Assembly: GCA_949285785.1 (NCBI GenBank)
Contig: CASEAG010000016.1
Coordinates: 58,124 to 122,123 of the forward strand
Origin: an uncultured Spirochaetales bacterium
GTDB taxonomy: Bacteria; Spirochaetota; Spirochaetia; Sphaerochaetales; Sphaerochaetaceae
DNA: 64,000 bases
Direction: 5' to 3'
In this document: in pieces, positions 8,496 to 16,172 of the stretch
Layout: every line of letters starts with the position of its first letter
Position numbering within the stretch: the stretch's first letter is position 1
Made by a program: the position numbers and the translations under genes
The notes under the pieces: generated by a model
What the model was told of the DNA's origin: nothing
Databases searched by the model: none
What the model saw: only the letters and a program-made list of their open reading frames with translations

Positions 8496-9851
8496 ATGGA
8501 CGAAGAGGCGAGAAGACTTGAACACTACAGGAGGATGACGGAGACACCGGTGTCGAAACTGGTCGTGTCCCTTGCCATCCCGACGATCATATCGATGCTG
8601 GTCTCGTCGATATACAACATGGCAGACACCTGGTTCGTGTCCAAGCTCGGCACGAGCGCGGCCGGAGCCGTCGGCGTCGTGTTCTCGGTCATGGCAATCA
8701 TACAGGCGGTCGGCTTCACGATAGGTATGGGCTCTGGAGTCATCATGGCCCGGCAGCTGGGCGCGAAGGAGGACGACAGGGCGTGTGCTACGGCGAGCAC
8801 GGGCTTCTTCCTGTCCATTGCGCTGGGCATCCTGCTGGCGGTCCTCGGCGTGGCGTTCAACCGGCCACTGATGAGGCTGCTTGGTGCGACCGAGACGGTA
8901 CTGCCTTATGCCCAGGCCTATGCTCAGTACATCTTCCTTGGCTGTCCGTTCATGTGCGCCTCGTTCGTGATGAACAACCTTCTCAGGAGCGAGGGAAAGG
9001 CGGCCTTCGCCATGGTGGGCATAACCACCGGCGGCATACTGAACATCATCCTCGACCCGGTCTTCATTTTCACCCTGGGTCTGGGGACCGCGGGCGCCGC
9101 GATCGCTACGTCCCTTAGTCAGCTTGTGAGCTTCTTCATCCTCCTGGCCTTCTTCCTGATGGGCAAGAGCAGTGTGAGGTTGCGGCTGTCCATGGTGTCA
9201 TTGAAGGTCTCGACCTATGTCGACATCGTCAAGATGGGGCTGCCGTCCCTGTCCAGACAGGGCCTGGCATCGCTGGCTTCCGTGGCGCTCAACGTCAGTG
9301 CCGGGGCATTCGGCGATGCGGCTCTTGCCGCCATGTCGATCACGTCCAGGGTGACCTTCTTCCTGTTCTCCGCGCTGCTGGGATTCGGGCAGGGCTTCCA
9401 GCCGGTGTGCGGCTTCAACTGGGGAGCGGGCAAGTACAGGAGAGTCTATGATGCCACGCGTTTCACATGTATTGTCGGCACTCTTCTCATCGCGGCGCTG
9501 TCGGCCATGTGCTTCATCTTCGCCGAACCTCTGGTCAGGAGCTTCGTCGAGGACGATCCACAGGTGACTGCAATGGGGATGCTGGCCCTGAGGGCCCAGT
9601 GTCTTGCGCTTCCTCTATCGGGACTGAACGTGACGACGAACATGGCGCTCCAGGGAACAGGCAAGTTCGGCAGGGCGACCTTCCTCGCATTGTGCCGTCA
9701 GGGCATATTCTTCATTCCTACGGTGGTGGCGCTTCCCATGGTCATCGGACTTGGGGGCGTGCTGTTCGCCCAGAGCATCAGCGATGTGCTGACATTCGTC
9801 GTGAGCGCGTTCTTCTTCGTCTCGTTCCTCAGGGAGGTCAGGGCGAAGTGA
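8496..9851 (+). CDS. MATE-family multidrug efflux protein
   Basis: The 451-residue, 12-helix membrane protein has the two homologous halves of MATE antiporters. AIPTIISMLVSSIYNMADTW opens the first and GLPSLSRQGLASLASVALN opens the second. It probably exports cationic drugs or metabolites using a Na+ or H+ gradient. An in-frame ATG at 8451 is possible, but the promoter hexamers lie downstream of it. The ATG at 8496 therefore fits a leaderless transcript. No regulator gene is adjacent. Confidence 0.88.
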   Translation: MDEEARRLEHYRRMTETPVSKLVVSLAIPTIISMLVSSIYNMADTWFVSKLGTSAAGAVGVVFSVMAIIQAVGFTIGMGSGVIMARQLGAKEDDRACATASTGFFLSIALGILLAVLGVAFNRPLMRLLGATETVLPYAQAYAQYIFLGCPFMCASFVMNNLLRSEGKAAFAMVGITTGGILNIILDPVFIFTLGLGTAGAAIATSLSQLVSFFILLAFFLMGKSSVRLRLSMVSLKVSTYVDIVKMGLPSLSRQGLASLASVALNVSAGAFGDAALAAMSITSRVTFFLFSALLGFGQGFQPVCGFNWGAGKYRRVYDATRFTCIVGTLLIAALSAMCFIFAEPLVRSFVEDDPQVTAMGMLALRAQCLALPLSGLNVTTNMALQGTGKFGRATFLALCRQGIFFIPTVVALPMVIGLGGVLFAQSISDVLTFVVSAFFFVSFLREVRAK

Positions 9852-9907
9852 TGCATGTACCACATGCTCGTGCAGTGTGCTGACGATTGCAGGGGAAAGG
9901 AAAAAGG

Positions 9908-9995
9908 CGGAGAGAGAGGGATTCGAACCCTCGGTAATACCAGGTACTACAACGGATTTCGAGTCCGTCTCCTTCGACCACTCGGACATCTCTCC
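9908..9995 (-). tRNA. tRNA-Ser (CGA)
   Basis: The minus strand folds with acceptor arm GGAGAGA/TCTCTCC, a long variable arm and the T-loop sequence GGTTCGAATC. The anticodon loop CTCGAAA gives anticodon CGA, reading UCG. The discriminator base is G and CCA is not encoded. Confidence 0.93.
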
Positions 9996-10034
9996 GACAT
10001 GAGACAGGACCCGCACCGCGGCGAGTCCTGCAGA

Positions 10035-10108
10035 CGAGACCAAGAGGATTCGAACCTCCGACCCTCAGTTCCGCAAACTGATGCTCTATCCAGCTGAGCT
10101 ATGGTCTC
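10035..10108 (-). tRNA. tRNA-Arg (GCG)
   Basis: The minus strand gives acceptor arm GAGACCA/TGGTCTC, a D-arm with AGCTCAGCTGGATAGAGC, and anticodon loop TTGCGGA between TCAGT/ACTGA stems. Anticodon GCG reads CGC. CCA is not encoded. Confidence 0.93.
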
Positions 10109-10113
10109 AACTA

Positions 10114-10203
10114 CGGAGAGGGGGGGATTCGAACCCCCGGACCCGGGTTTGCCAGGTCAACTCCTTAGCAGGGAGCCCGATTCGGCCTCTCTCGCACCTC
10201 TCC
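10114..10203 (-). tRNA. tRNA-Ser (GCT)
   Basis: The acceptor arm is GGAGAGG/CCTCTCC. Anticodon loop CTGCTAA gives GCT, reading AGC/AGU. The long variable arm is typical of a serine tRNA. CCA is not encoded. Confidence 0.93.
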
Positions 10204-10219
10204 AAGGAGTGTCGCTGAA

Positions 10220-10304
10220 CGGAGAGAGAGGGATTCGAACCCCCGGAGACTTGCGCCTCAACGGTTTTCAAGACCGCCTCCTTCGACCGCTCGGACATCT
10301 CTCC
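10220..10304 (-). tRNA. tRNA-Ser (TGA)
   Basis: The acceptor arm is GGAGAGA/TCTCTCC. Anticodon loop CTTGAAA gives TGA, reading UCA and wobble partners. The long variable arm is present and CCA is not encoded. This is the first gene of the tRNA cluster in the direction of transcription. Confidence 0.93.
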
Positions 10305-10441
10305 AGCTTCATCTCTGTCCAGTCTTATTCCAGACAGAAAGCAGATGATAGGCGAAAAGGGATGTGCTGTCAATAGGCCTGGGCGGAATGAAGTCCCGGG
10401 TCCGGGGGCTAAGTCGTTGCATGCAGGAGGTTTGGGCCCCT

Positions 10442-10470
10442 TTGACCTTGATCCGTGCCATGTTTATAAT
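10442..10470 (+). promoter_or_regulatory. Strong leaderless promoter of the topoisomerase IV operon
   Basis: TTGACC (10442-10447), a 17-bp spacer and a perfect TATAAT (10465-10470) are followed after 7 nt by the ATG at 10478. The expected start of transcription is the A of the ATG itself. Confidence 0.75.
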
Positions 10471-10477
10471 ACTTTGC

Positions 10478-12283
10478 ATGGCCAACAGATATGACGAGTC
10501 AAACATAAAGTCGCTCTCCTCGCTTGAGCATATCCGGCTGCGCCCGGGCATGTACATCGGACGGCTAGGCAACGGAAGCCATGTGGATGACGGCATCTAC
10601 ATACTGCTCAAGGAAGTCATCGACAACAGCATAGACGAGTTCATCATGGGTGCCGGCAGCCGCATCACCATCACGGTGCTGGACAACGTCGTCACGGTCA
10701 GGGACTATGGACGCGGCATCCCGCTTGGGAAGATCGTCGAGTGCGTCTCCGTCATAAACACCGGAGCCAAGTACGACAGCGAGGCGTTCCAGTTCTCCGT
10801 CGGTCTCAACGGTGTCGGAACCAAGGCCGTCAACGCGCTTTCGTCGAGCTTCACCGTCACCAGCTACCGTGACGGCGAGATGGCCAGCGCCACGTTCGAG
10901 AAGGGCATCCAGAAGGGGAGGACGAAGAAGGGCCAGACGAGCGAGCCGAACGGCACGCTCATCTCGTTCACACCCGATCCCGAGATATTCCCCGACTACT
11001 CGTTCAACGACGACTTCATCCAGGAGAGGCTGTGGAACTACGCCTATCTGAACACCGGTCTCACCATCGAGTACAACAGGAAGACCATAAGGAGCCAGCA
11101 CGGCCTTCTCGACCTTCTGGGCAAGGACGTCGGCAACGAGATGCTGTACCCGATCATCCACTACAAGGGACGCCAGATGGAGTTCGCCCTCACACACACA
11201 TCCAGCTACGGCGAGTCCTACTTCTCGTACGTCAACGGCCAGCACACCAGCGACGGCGGCACACACCTGGCCGCATTCAAGGAGGGCGTGCTCAAGGGTG
11301 TCAACGAGTTCTTCAAGAAGAACTGGAACGCCCCCGAGATCAGGGACGGCATAGCCGGTGCGATCTCCGTTAAGATACAGAACCCCATCTTCGAGAGCCA
11401 GACGAAGAACAAGCTGGGCAACACCGAGGTGCGCACCTGGATCGTCAACGAGGTCAAGGAGGCGGTGGTGGACGCCCTGATGAAGAACCAGGAGACGGCC
11501 GCCAGCCTGCTGAACAAGATCACGACCAACGAGAGGATACACAAGGAGGAGAGCGCGGTGCGCAACGGCGCCAGGGAGATGGCCAAGAAGGTCTCCATCA
11601 ACATCCCCAAGCTGCGCGACTGCAAGTACCACCTCAACAGCTATCCAAAGAGCAAGGAGAACGAAGCCCTCTCCAGCATGATCTTCCTTACGGAGGGGGA
11701 CAGCGCCAGCGGTACGATCACGAAGACGCGCAACGTGGAGACGCAGGCGGTCTTCAGCCTGCGCGGCAAGCCCTACAACGTCTTCGGAAAGACCCGCAAG
11801 GCGATCTACGAGAACGAGGAGCTGTACAACATCATGGTGGCCCTCGGCCTGGAGAACAACGACTTCGACAACCTGCGCTACTCGAAGGTGGTCATCGCCA
11901 CCGATGCCGACACCGACGGTTTCCACATCCGCAATCTGCTGATGACCTTCTTCCTGACGTTCTTCGACGAGATCGTCACCTCCGGCCGCCTGTACATCCT
12001 CGAGACTCCGCTCTTCAGGGTGCGCAACAAGCAGGTGGTCACCTACTGCTACAGCGAGAAGGAGAGGGATGCCACGATGGCCCAGATGAAGAACCCGGAG
12101 GTCACGCGCTTCAAGGGACTGGGCGAGATAGATCCCAAGGAGTTCGGACAGTTCATCGGCGACGACATCAAGCTCGTCCCCGTAACGATAGACAGCGCCA
12201 GCGAGGTGAGGCGGAAGATGCAGTTCTACATGGGCAGCAACACTCCTGAGCGCAGGGAATACATCATGGAGAATCTGGTCTGA
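10478..12283 (+). CDS. parE: DNA topoisomerase IV subunit B (GyrB/ParE family)
   Basis: This is the ATPase subunit of a type IIA topoisomerase. The 601-residue protein has the GHKL ATPase (IRLRPGMYIG, VIDNSIDEF, VRDYGRGIP, VGLNGVGTKAVNAL), the transducer, and a TOPRIM domain (FLTEGDSASG, then IATDADTDGFHI). The length fits ParE better than GyrB because no GyrB-type insert is seen. The start is set by a consensus promoter 7 nt upstream. The open frame extending to 10364 crosses that promoter and is rejected. It overlaps the A-subunit gene by one base (TGATG). A second gyrase pair presumably lies elsewhere. Confidence 0.9.
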   Translation: MANRYDESNIKSLSSLEHIRLRPGMYIGRLGNGSHVDDGIYILLKEVIDNSIDEFIMGAGSRITITVLDNVVTVRDYGRGIPLGKIVECVSVINTGAKYDSEAFQFSVGLNGVGTKAVNALSSSFTVTSYRDGEMASATFEKGIQKGRTKKGQTSEPNGTLISFTPDPEIFPDYSFNDDFIQERLWNYAYLNTGLTIEYNRKTIRSQHGLLDLLGKDVGNEMLYPIIHYKGRQMEFALTHTSSYGESYFSYVNGQHTSDGGTHLAAFKEGVLKGVNEFFKKNWNAPEIRDGIAGAISVKIQNPIFESQTKNKLGNTEVRTWIVNEVKEAVVDALMKNQETAASLLNKITTNERIHKEESAVRNGAREMAKKVSINIPKLRDCKYHLNSYPKSKENEALSSMIFLTEGDSASGTITKTRNVETQAVFSLRGKPYNVFGKTRKAIYENEELYNIMVALGLENNDFDNLRYSKVVIATDADTDGFHIRNLLMTFFLTFFDEIVTSGRLYILETPLFRVRNKQVVTYCYSEKERDATMAQMKNPEVTRFKGLGEIDPKEFGQFIGDDIKLVPVTIDSASEVRRKMQFYMGSNTPERREYIMENLV

Positions 12284-14265
12284 TGGCACACGCAAGCGGT
12301 ATCTTCGAGAAGAACTTCATCGAGTACGCCTCGTACGTCATACGCGACAGGGCGATCCCCGAGCTGGAGGACGGGCTCAAGCCTGTCCAGAGGAGGATCA
12401 TCCATACTCTGATCGAGATGGATGACGGCAAGTTCCACAAGGTGGCCAACGTCGTCGGCCAGTGCATGAAGTATCATCCGCACGGGGACGCCTCGATCAA
12501 CGACGCGCTGGTCAACCTCGCCAACGACGACCTGTTCATCGACCACCAGGGCAACTTCGGCAACGAGCTCACCGGAGACGGGGCCGCTGCCGGACGATAC
12601 ATCGAGTGCCGGCTCCTGCCGCTGGCCAAGAAGGTCCTCTACTCGCCCGAGATCACGCAGTACGTGGACTCCTACGACGGACGCAACAAGGAGCCCGTCG
12701 TCTTCCCCGCCAAGATCCCGGTGGTGGTGATCCAGGGTGCAAGCGGCATCGCCGTCGGCATGAAGACCGACATCCTGCCCCATAACTTCATCGAGGTCCT
12801 GAATGCTCAGGCGGCCGCCCTCAGAGGGGAGAAGGTGATGCTCTACCCCGACTTCCCCACGGGCGGCATCGTGGACGTGTCCGGGTACGAGGACGGCTGC
12901 GGCTTCGTCACGGTGAGAGCGCGCCTTGACCTGTCGGATCCCAAGAAGATCGTCATCACCGAGCTTCCCTACGGAGTGACCTCCGAGCAGATGATCGCCT
13001 CGATCGAGGAGGCGGACAAGAAGGGCAAGCTGCATATCGCCAAGGTCACCGACTACACCACCGACAAGGCCAACATCGAGATCGCCCTGCAGAGGAATAC
13101 GTACACCAAGGACATCGTCGACGCCCTGTATGCATACACAAAGTGCGAGAACAGGATATCGGTGAACCCGATCGTGATCGTGGATGAGCTGCCCCGCGTG
13201 ATGCCGATCAGCGAGATGGTGTCCTACCATGCCAGGCATCTTGTGGACGTGCTCACCGCCGAGCTTCATGTGGAGCGCCGCCATCTGGAGGACAGGCTGC
13301 ATGCCCGCACTCTGGAGCGCATCTTCATCGAGGAGCGCATCTACAAGAGGATCGAGAACAAGAAGACGGCCGAGGATGTGAACAAGGCCGTCGTCACCGG
13401 CTTCGCACCTTTCAAGGATGAGCTGTTCAGGCCGCTCGACGACGAGGACATCGACAGGCTTCTGAAGATCCCCATCAGGAGGATCTCCCTTTTCGACATC
13501 GAGAAGAACCGCAGGGACATCGAGGAGATCGATGCCGCGATCGCCCAGGTGGACCGCAACCTTGCGAACATCACCGACTACGCCGTCTCGTTCCTGGAGG
13601 AGATCAGGGACTCCCTCGACCAGGAACGCTGGGCCAGGCGCAGCGAGATCGGCTCGTTCCAGGCCCTTGACGTCAAGAGCGTGGCGGTGCGCAACCTGGA
13701 GCTGAGGTACGACGAGTCGACCGGCTACATGGGAACCAACGTCAAGACGGGCGAGGTGCTGCTGAAGGTCTCCCCATACGACAAGGTCTTCTACATGAGG
13801 AAGGATGGAGCCTACCGCGTGACCAATGTCAGCGAGAAGGAGTTCATCGGAACCGAAGGCCTCTACTACTACTGCATCGCGGACAAGGAGGAGCTTTCCA
13901 AGGTCGTGTTCACCGCGATCTACAAGGAGAAGGAGAGCAGGTTCTACTTCATCAACCGCTTCACGATCAGCTCGTTCACCACGAACAGGATGTACTCCAT
14001 CCTGCCCAAGGGGAACTACAAGCTGGTCAAGCTGGCCACGTTCCCTTCGGCCATCATCACGGCAAAGTACAAGCCGGGCATGGGCTACAGGGTGCTGGAG
14101 GAGACCTTCCGCTTCTCGGACTACGCCGTCAGGAAGTCTCCGCAATCCACCGGATACAAGATCATAACCAAGTCCCTTGCCGGCCTGACGCTTCGCCAGA
14201 CCAGGGAGGGCGACGAGGAGCCGACGCTCTTCGACGGACTCGGGGATGAGGAGAAGGGCAGCTGA
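12283..14265 (+). CDS. parC: DNA topoisomerase IV subunit A (GyrA/ParC family)
   Basis: This is the DNA cleavage-religation subunit partnering the upstream ATPase subunit. The 660-residue protein has the winged-helix core (GLKPVQRRI, KYHPHGDASIND) and GAAAGRYIECRL with the catalytic tyrosine near 106. A coiled-coil tower lies around 340-440. The C-terminal DNA-wrapping part is short compared with GyrA and lacks a visible GyrA box, so decatenation rather than supercoiling is the likely role (inference). Translation is coupled to the preceding gene through TGATG. Confidence 0.88.
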   Translation: MAHASGIFEKNFIEYASYVIRDRAIPELEDGLKPVQRRIIHTLIEMDDGKFHKVANVVGQCMKYHPHGDASINDALVNLANDDLFIDHQGNFGNELTGDGAAAGRYIECRLLPLAKKVLYSPEITQYVDSYDGRNKEPVVFPAKIPVVVIQGASGIAVGMKTDILPHNFIEVLNAQAAALRGEKVMLYPDFPTGGIVDVSGYEDGCGFVTVRARLDLSDPKKIVITELPYGVTSEQMIASIEEADKKGKLHIAKVTDYTTDKANIEIALQRNTYTKDIVDALYAYTKCENRISVNPIVIVDELPRVMPISEMVSYHARHLVDVLTAELHVERRHLEDRLHARTLERIFIEERIYKRIENKKTAEDVNKAVVTGFAPFKDELFRPLDDEDIDRLLKIPIRRISLFDIEKNRRDIEEIDAAIAQVDRNLANITDYAVSFLEEIRDSLDQERWARRSEIGSFQALDVKSVAVRNLELRYDESTGYMGTNVKTGEVLLKVSPYDKVFYMRKDGAYRVTNVSEKEFIGTEGLYYYCIADKEELSKVVFTAIYKEKESRFYFINRFTISSFTTNRMYSILPKGNYKLVKLATFPSAIITAKYKPGMGYRVLEETFRFSDYAVRKSPQSTGYKIITKSLAGLTLRQTREGDEEPTLFDGLGDEEKGS

Positions 14266-14960
14266 TGTCGCCGATCGAGGACAGGATACTGTATGAGGAC
14301 AACCACCTGGTCGTCGTGGACAAGATGTGCGGAGAGCTCAGCCAGGGCGACGATACGGGCGACCAGACGCTTGCCGATGCGGTCAAGGCATACCTGAAGA
14401 GGAAATACTCGAAGCCGGGCAACGTGTATCTCGGCATTCCGCACCGCCTGGACCGTCCCACCAGCGGGGTCATGGTCTACGCACGCACGGAGAAGGCGCT
14501 GGTCAGGCTGAACGAGGCGTTCCGCACCGACGACGTGTCCAAGACCTACTGGGCGATAGTGGACCGGCTCCCGCCGAAGGACTCGGACATACTCACGCAT
14601 TATATAGTGCGCGACAGCCAGGCCAACAAGTCGACTGCGTACATGAAGGAGGTGAAGGGGTCGAAGAAGGCCGTGCTGAAGTACACTCTTCTGGCCTCAT
14701 CCGAGCGCTACCATCTGCTGGGCATAGATCTGTACACCGGACGCCATCACCAGATAAGGGCGCAGCTCAAGGCAATCGGCCTTCACATAAAGGGCGACCT
14801 GAAGTACGGCTTCCCCAGAAGCAACCCGGATGGAGGCATCTGCCTTCATGCAAGACGCATGGAGTTCACCCATCCCGTGCGAAGAGAGAGGATTGCGATC
14901 GTCGCGCCTCCTCCCCGCGATGCCCTGTGGGACTGGTTCGTTTCCAGGGTGGATGGGTGA
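14265..14960 (+). CDS. RluA-family pseudouridine synthase
   Basis: The 231-residue protein isomerises uridine to pseudouridine in rRNA or tRNA. The signature IPHRLDRPTSGVMVYART carries the catalytic Asp near 63, and GRHHQIRAQL is the family's later motif. No N-terminal S4 domain is present, as in short RluA-type enzymes. The start overlaps the parC stop by one base (TGATG), so it is translationally coupled to the topoisomerase genes. The exact target nucleotide is unknown. Confidence 0.88.
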   Translation: MSPIEDRILYEDNHLVVVDKMCGELSQGDDTGDQTLADAVKAYLKRKYSKPGNVYLGIPHRLDRPTSGVMVYARTEKALVRLNEAFRTDDVSKTYWAIVDRLPPKDSDILTHYIVRDSQANKSTAYMKEVKGSKKAVLKYTLLASSERYHLLGIDLYTGRHHQIRAQLKAIGLHIKGDLKYGFPRSNPDGGICLHARRMEFTHPVRRERIAIVAPPPRDALWDWFVSRVDG

Positions 14961-14987
14961 TCCCTCAGGCCTGGACCTCCCGTCGCA

Positions 14988-16172
14988 TCATCTTGCAAGT
15001 CTGTAGATCAGCTTGATGGCCTCCCCGTCCAGAGGGTTCATGAGCCCGACCGTGCGCTGTCCGTGGAAGGTGCAGTTGTCGGCAAGGGTGTCGATCGTCC
15101 GGTCCGTTATCCTCTCTCCAAGCAGCTTCGTCAGTCTTGTCGGCATGCCCATGCTTCTGAAGAACTTCTCCACGGCCGCGATCGTGGTCCGTGCATCATC
15201 CTTCTCGCTACGGGTCTTCTGAACGCCGAAGACGTTGTAGCCCAGAGCCGTAATGCGCGACGAGGCGTCGGATATGTTGTACTTCAGCCATGCCGGGAAG
15301 ACCACCGCAAGCCCCGCGCCGTGCGCGACGTCGAACATGCCGGACAGTTCGTGCTCGATCTGGTGGCATGCCCAGTCTCCCCTCGTGTCGTTGCCCACGG
15401 CCATCAGGCCGTTGTGGGAGAGGGACGAGGCCCACATGATCGTGGCCCTCGCCTGGTAGTCGTCCGGCTTCCGCAAGGCCTTTCTCCCCGCCTCCATCAC
15501 GCTCCTGAGAAGGGCGTACGCCATCTGGTCGGTGAAGTCCATGGACTGTCCTCCGGTGAAGTAGCGCTCGATGGTGTGCATCATTATGTCGACCACAGCG
15601 CAGCCTGTCTGGTAAGGCGGCAGCGTATAGGTGAGCGTGGGATCCATGAGGGCGAAGCGCAGGCGGCACACGTCGCTGTTGCAGCCTCTCTTCTCGCCGT
15701 TTTCGTCGTTCGTTATGACGGACGAGTCGCTCATCTCGCTTCCCGCTGCGGCCATGGTCAGGATGCAGCCCACAGGCAGGGTCTTCTGCGGCACAGCCTT
15801 CCTGCTGTAGAAGTCCCATACGTCACCTTCGTATGCAGCGCCGTAGCCGATGGCCTTTGAGCTGTCTATGACCGATCCGCCGCCAATGGCGAGGATGAAG
15901 TCGACGCCCTCCCTCCTGCACACCTCGACGCCCTTCCTGACAAGCGACAGCCTCGGGTTCGGAGTGACGCCGGAAAGCTCGACATGTGCGATTCCCGCCC
16001 CGTCAAGCTTTGAGAGGATGTCTGCAAGGAAGCCCGACCTCTCGATTCTGGTCGAGCCGTAGTGGACGAGCACCTTTTTCGCCCCTTCGGCCTTCAGTCT
16101 CTCCGCCACCTGGTCCTCTGCGCCGGGTCCGAATGTCACGCGCGTGGGCGTGTAGTAGTTCGTCAGTCCCAT
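14988..16172 (-). CDS. Iron-containing alcohol dehydrogenase
   Basis: The 394-residue group III alcohol dehydrogenase is probably a butanol- or lactaldehyde-type NAD(P)H-dependent aldehyde reductase. It has the dinucleotide-binding GGGSVIDSSKA and the metal-binding region (VDIMMHTIERYF, CHQIEHELSGMFDVAHGAGL). The ATG lies 10 bp inside the end of the 980-residue gene upstream, so it is the second gene of that transcript. It is only a family-level relative of the alcohol dehydrogenase at 28385. Confidence 0.9.
   Translation of the reverse strand: MGLTNYYTPTRVTFGPGAEDQVAERLKAEGAKKVLVHYGSTRIERSGFLADILSKLDGAGIAHVELSGVTPNPRLSLVRKGVEVCRREGVDFILAIGGGSVIDSSKAIGYGAAYEGDVWDFYSRKAVPQKTLPVGCILTMAAAGSEMSDSSVITNDENGEKRGCNSDVCRLRFALMDPTLTYTLPPYQTGCAVVDIMMHTIERYFTGGQSMDFTDQMAYALLRSVMEAGRKALRKPDDYQARATIMWASSLSHNGLMAVGNDTRGDWACHQIEHELSGMFDVAHGAGLAVVFPAWLKYNISDASSRITALGYNVFGVQKTRSEKDDARTTIAAVEKFFRSMGMPTRLTKLLGERITDRTIDTLADNCTFHGQRTVGLMNPLDGEAIKLIYRLAR

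Noticed and set aside
10120..10130. G7 run as another variable tract
   Set aside because: It is the T-arm of tRNA-Ser (GCT) and is explained by tRNA pairing.
10305..10441. Small RNA such as tmRNA or 6S RNA upstream of the topoisomerase operon
   Set aside because: The region has GC-rich palindromic bits, but I cannot match it to any known RNA core.
10565..14145. Long minus-strand frames opposite the topoisomerase genes
   Set aside because: Antisense shadows; the plus-strand frames carry all topoisomerase motifs and coupled starts.
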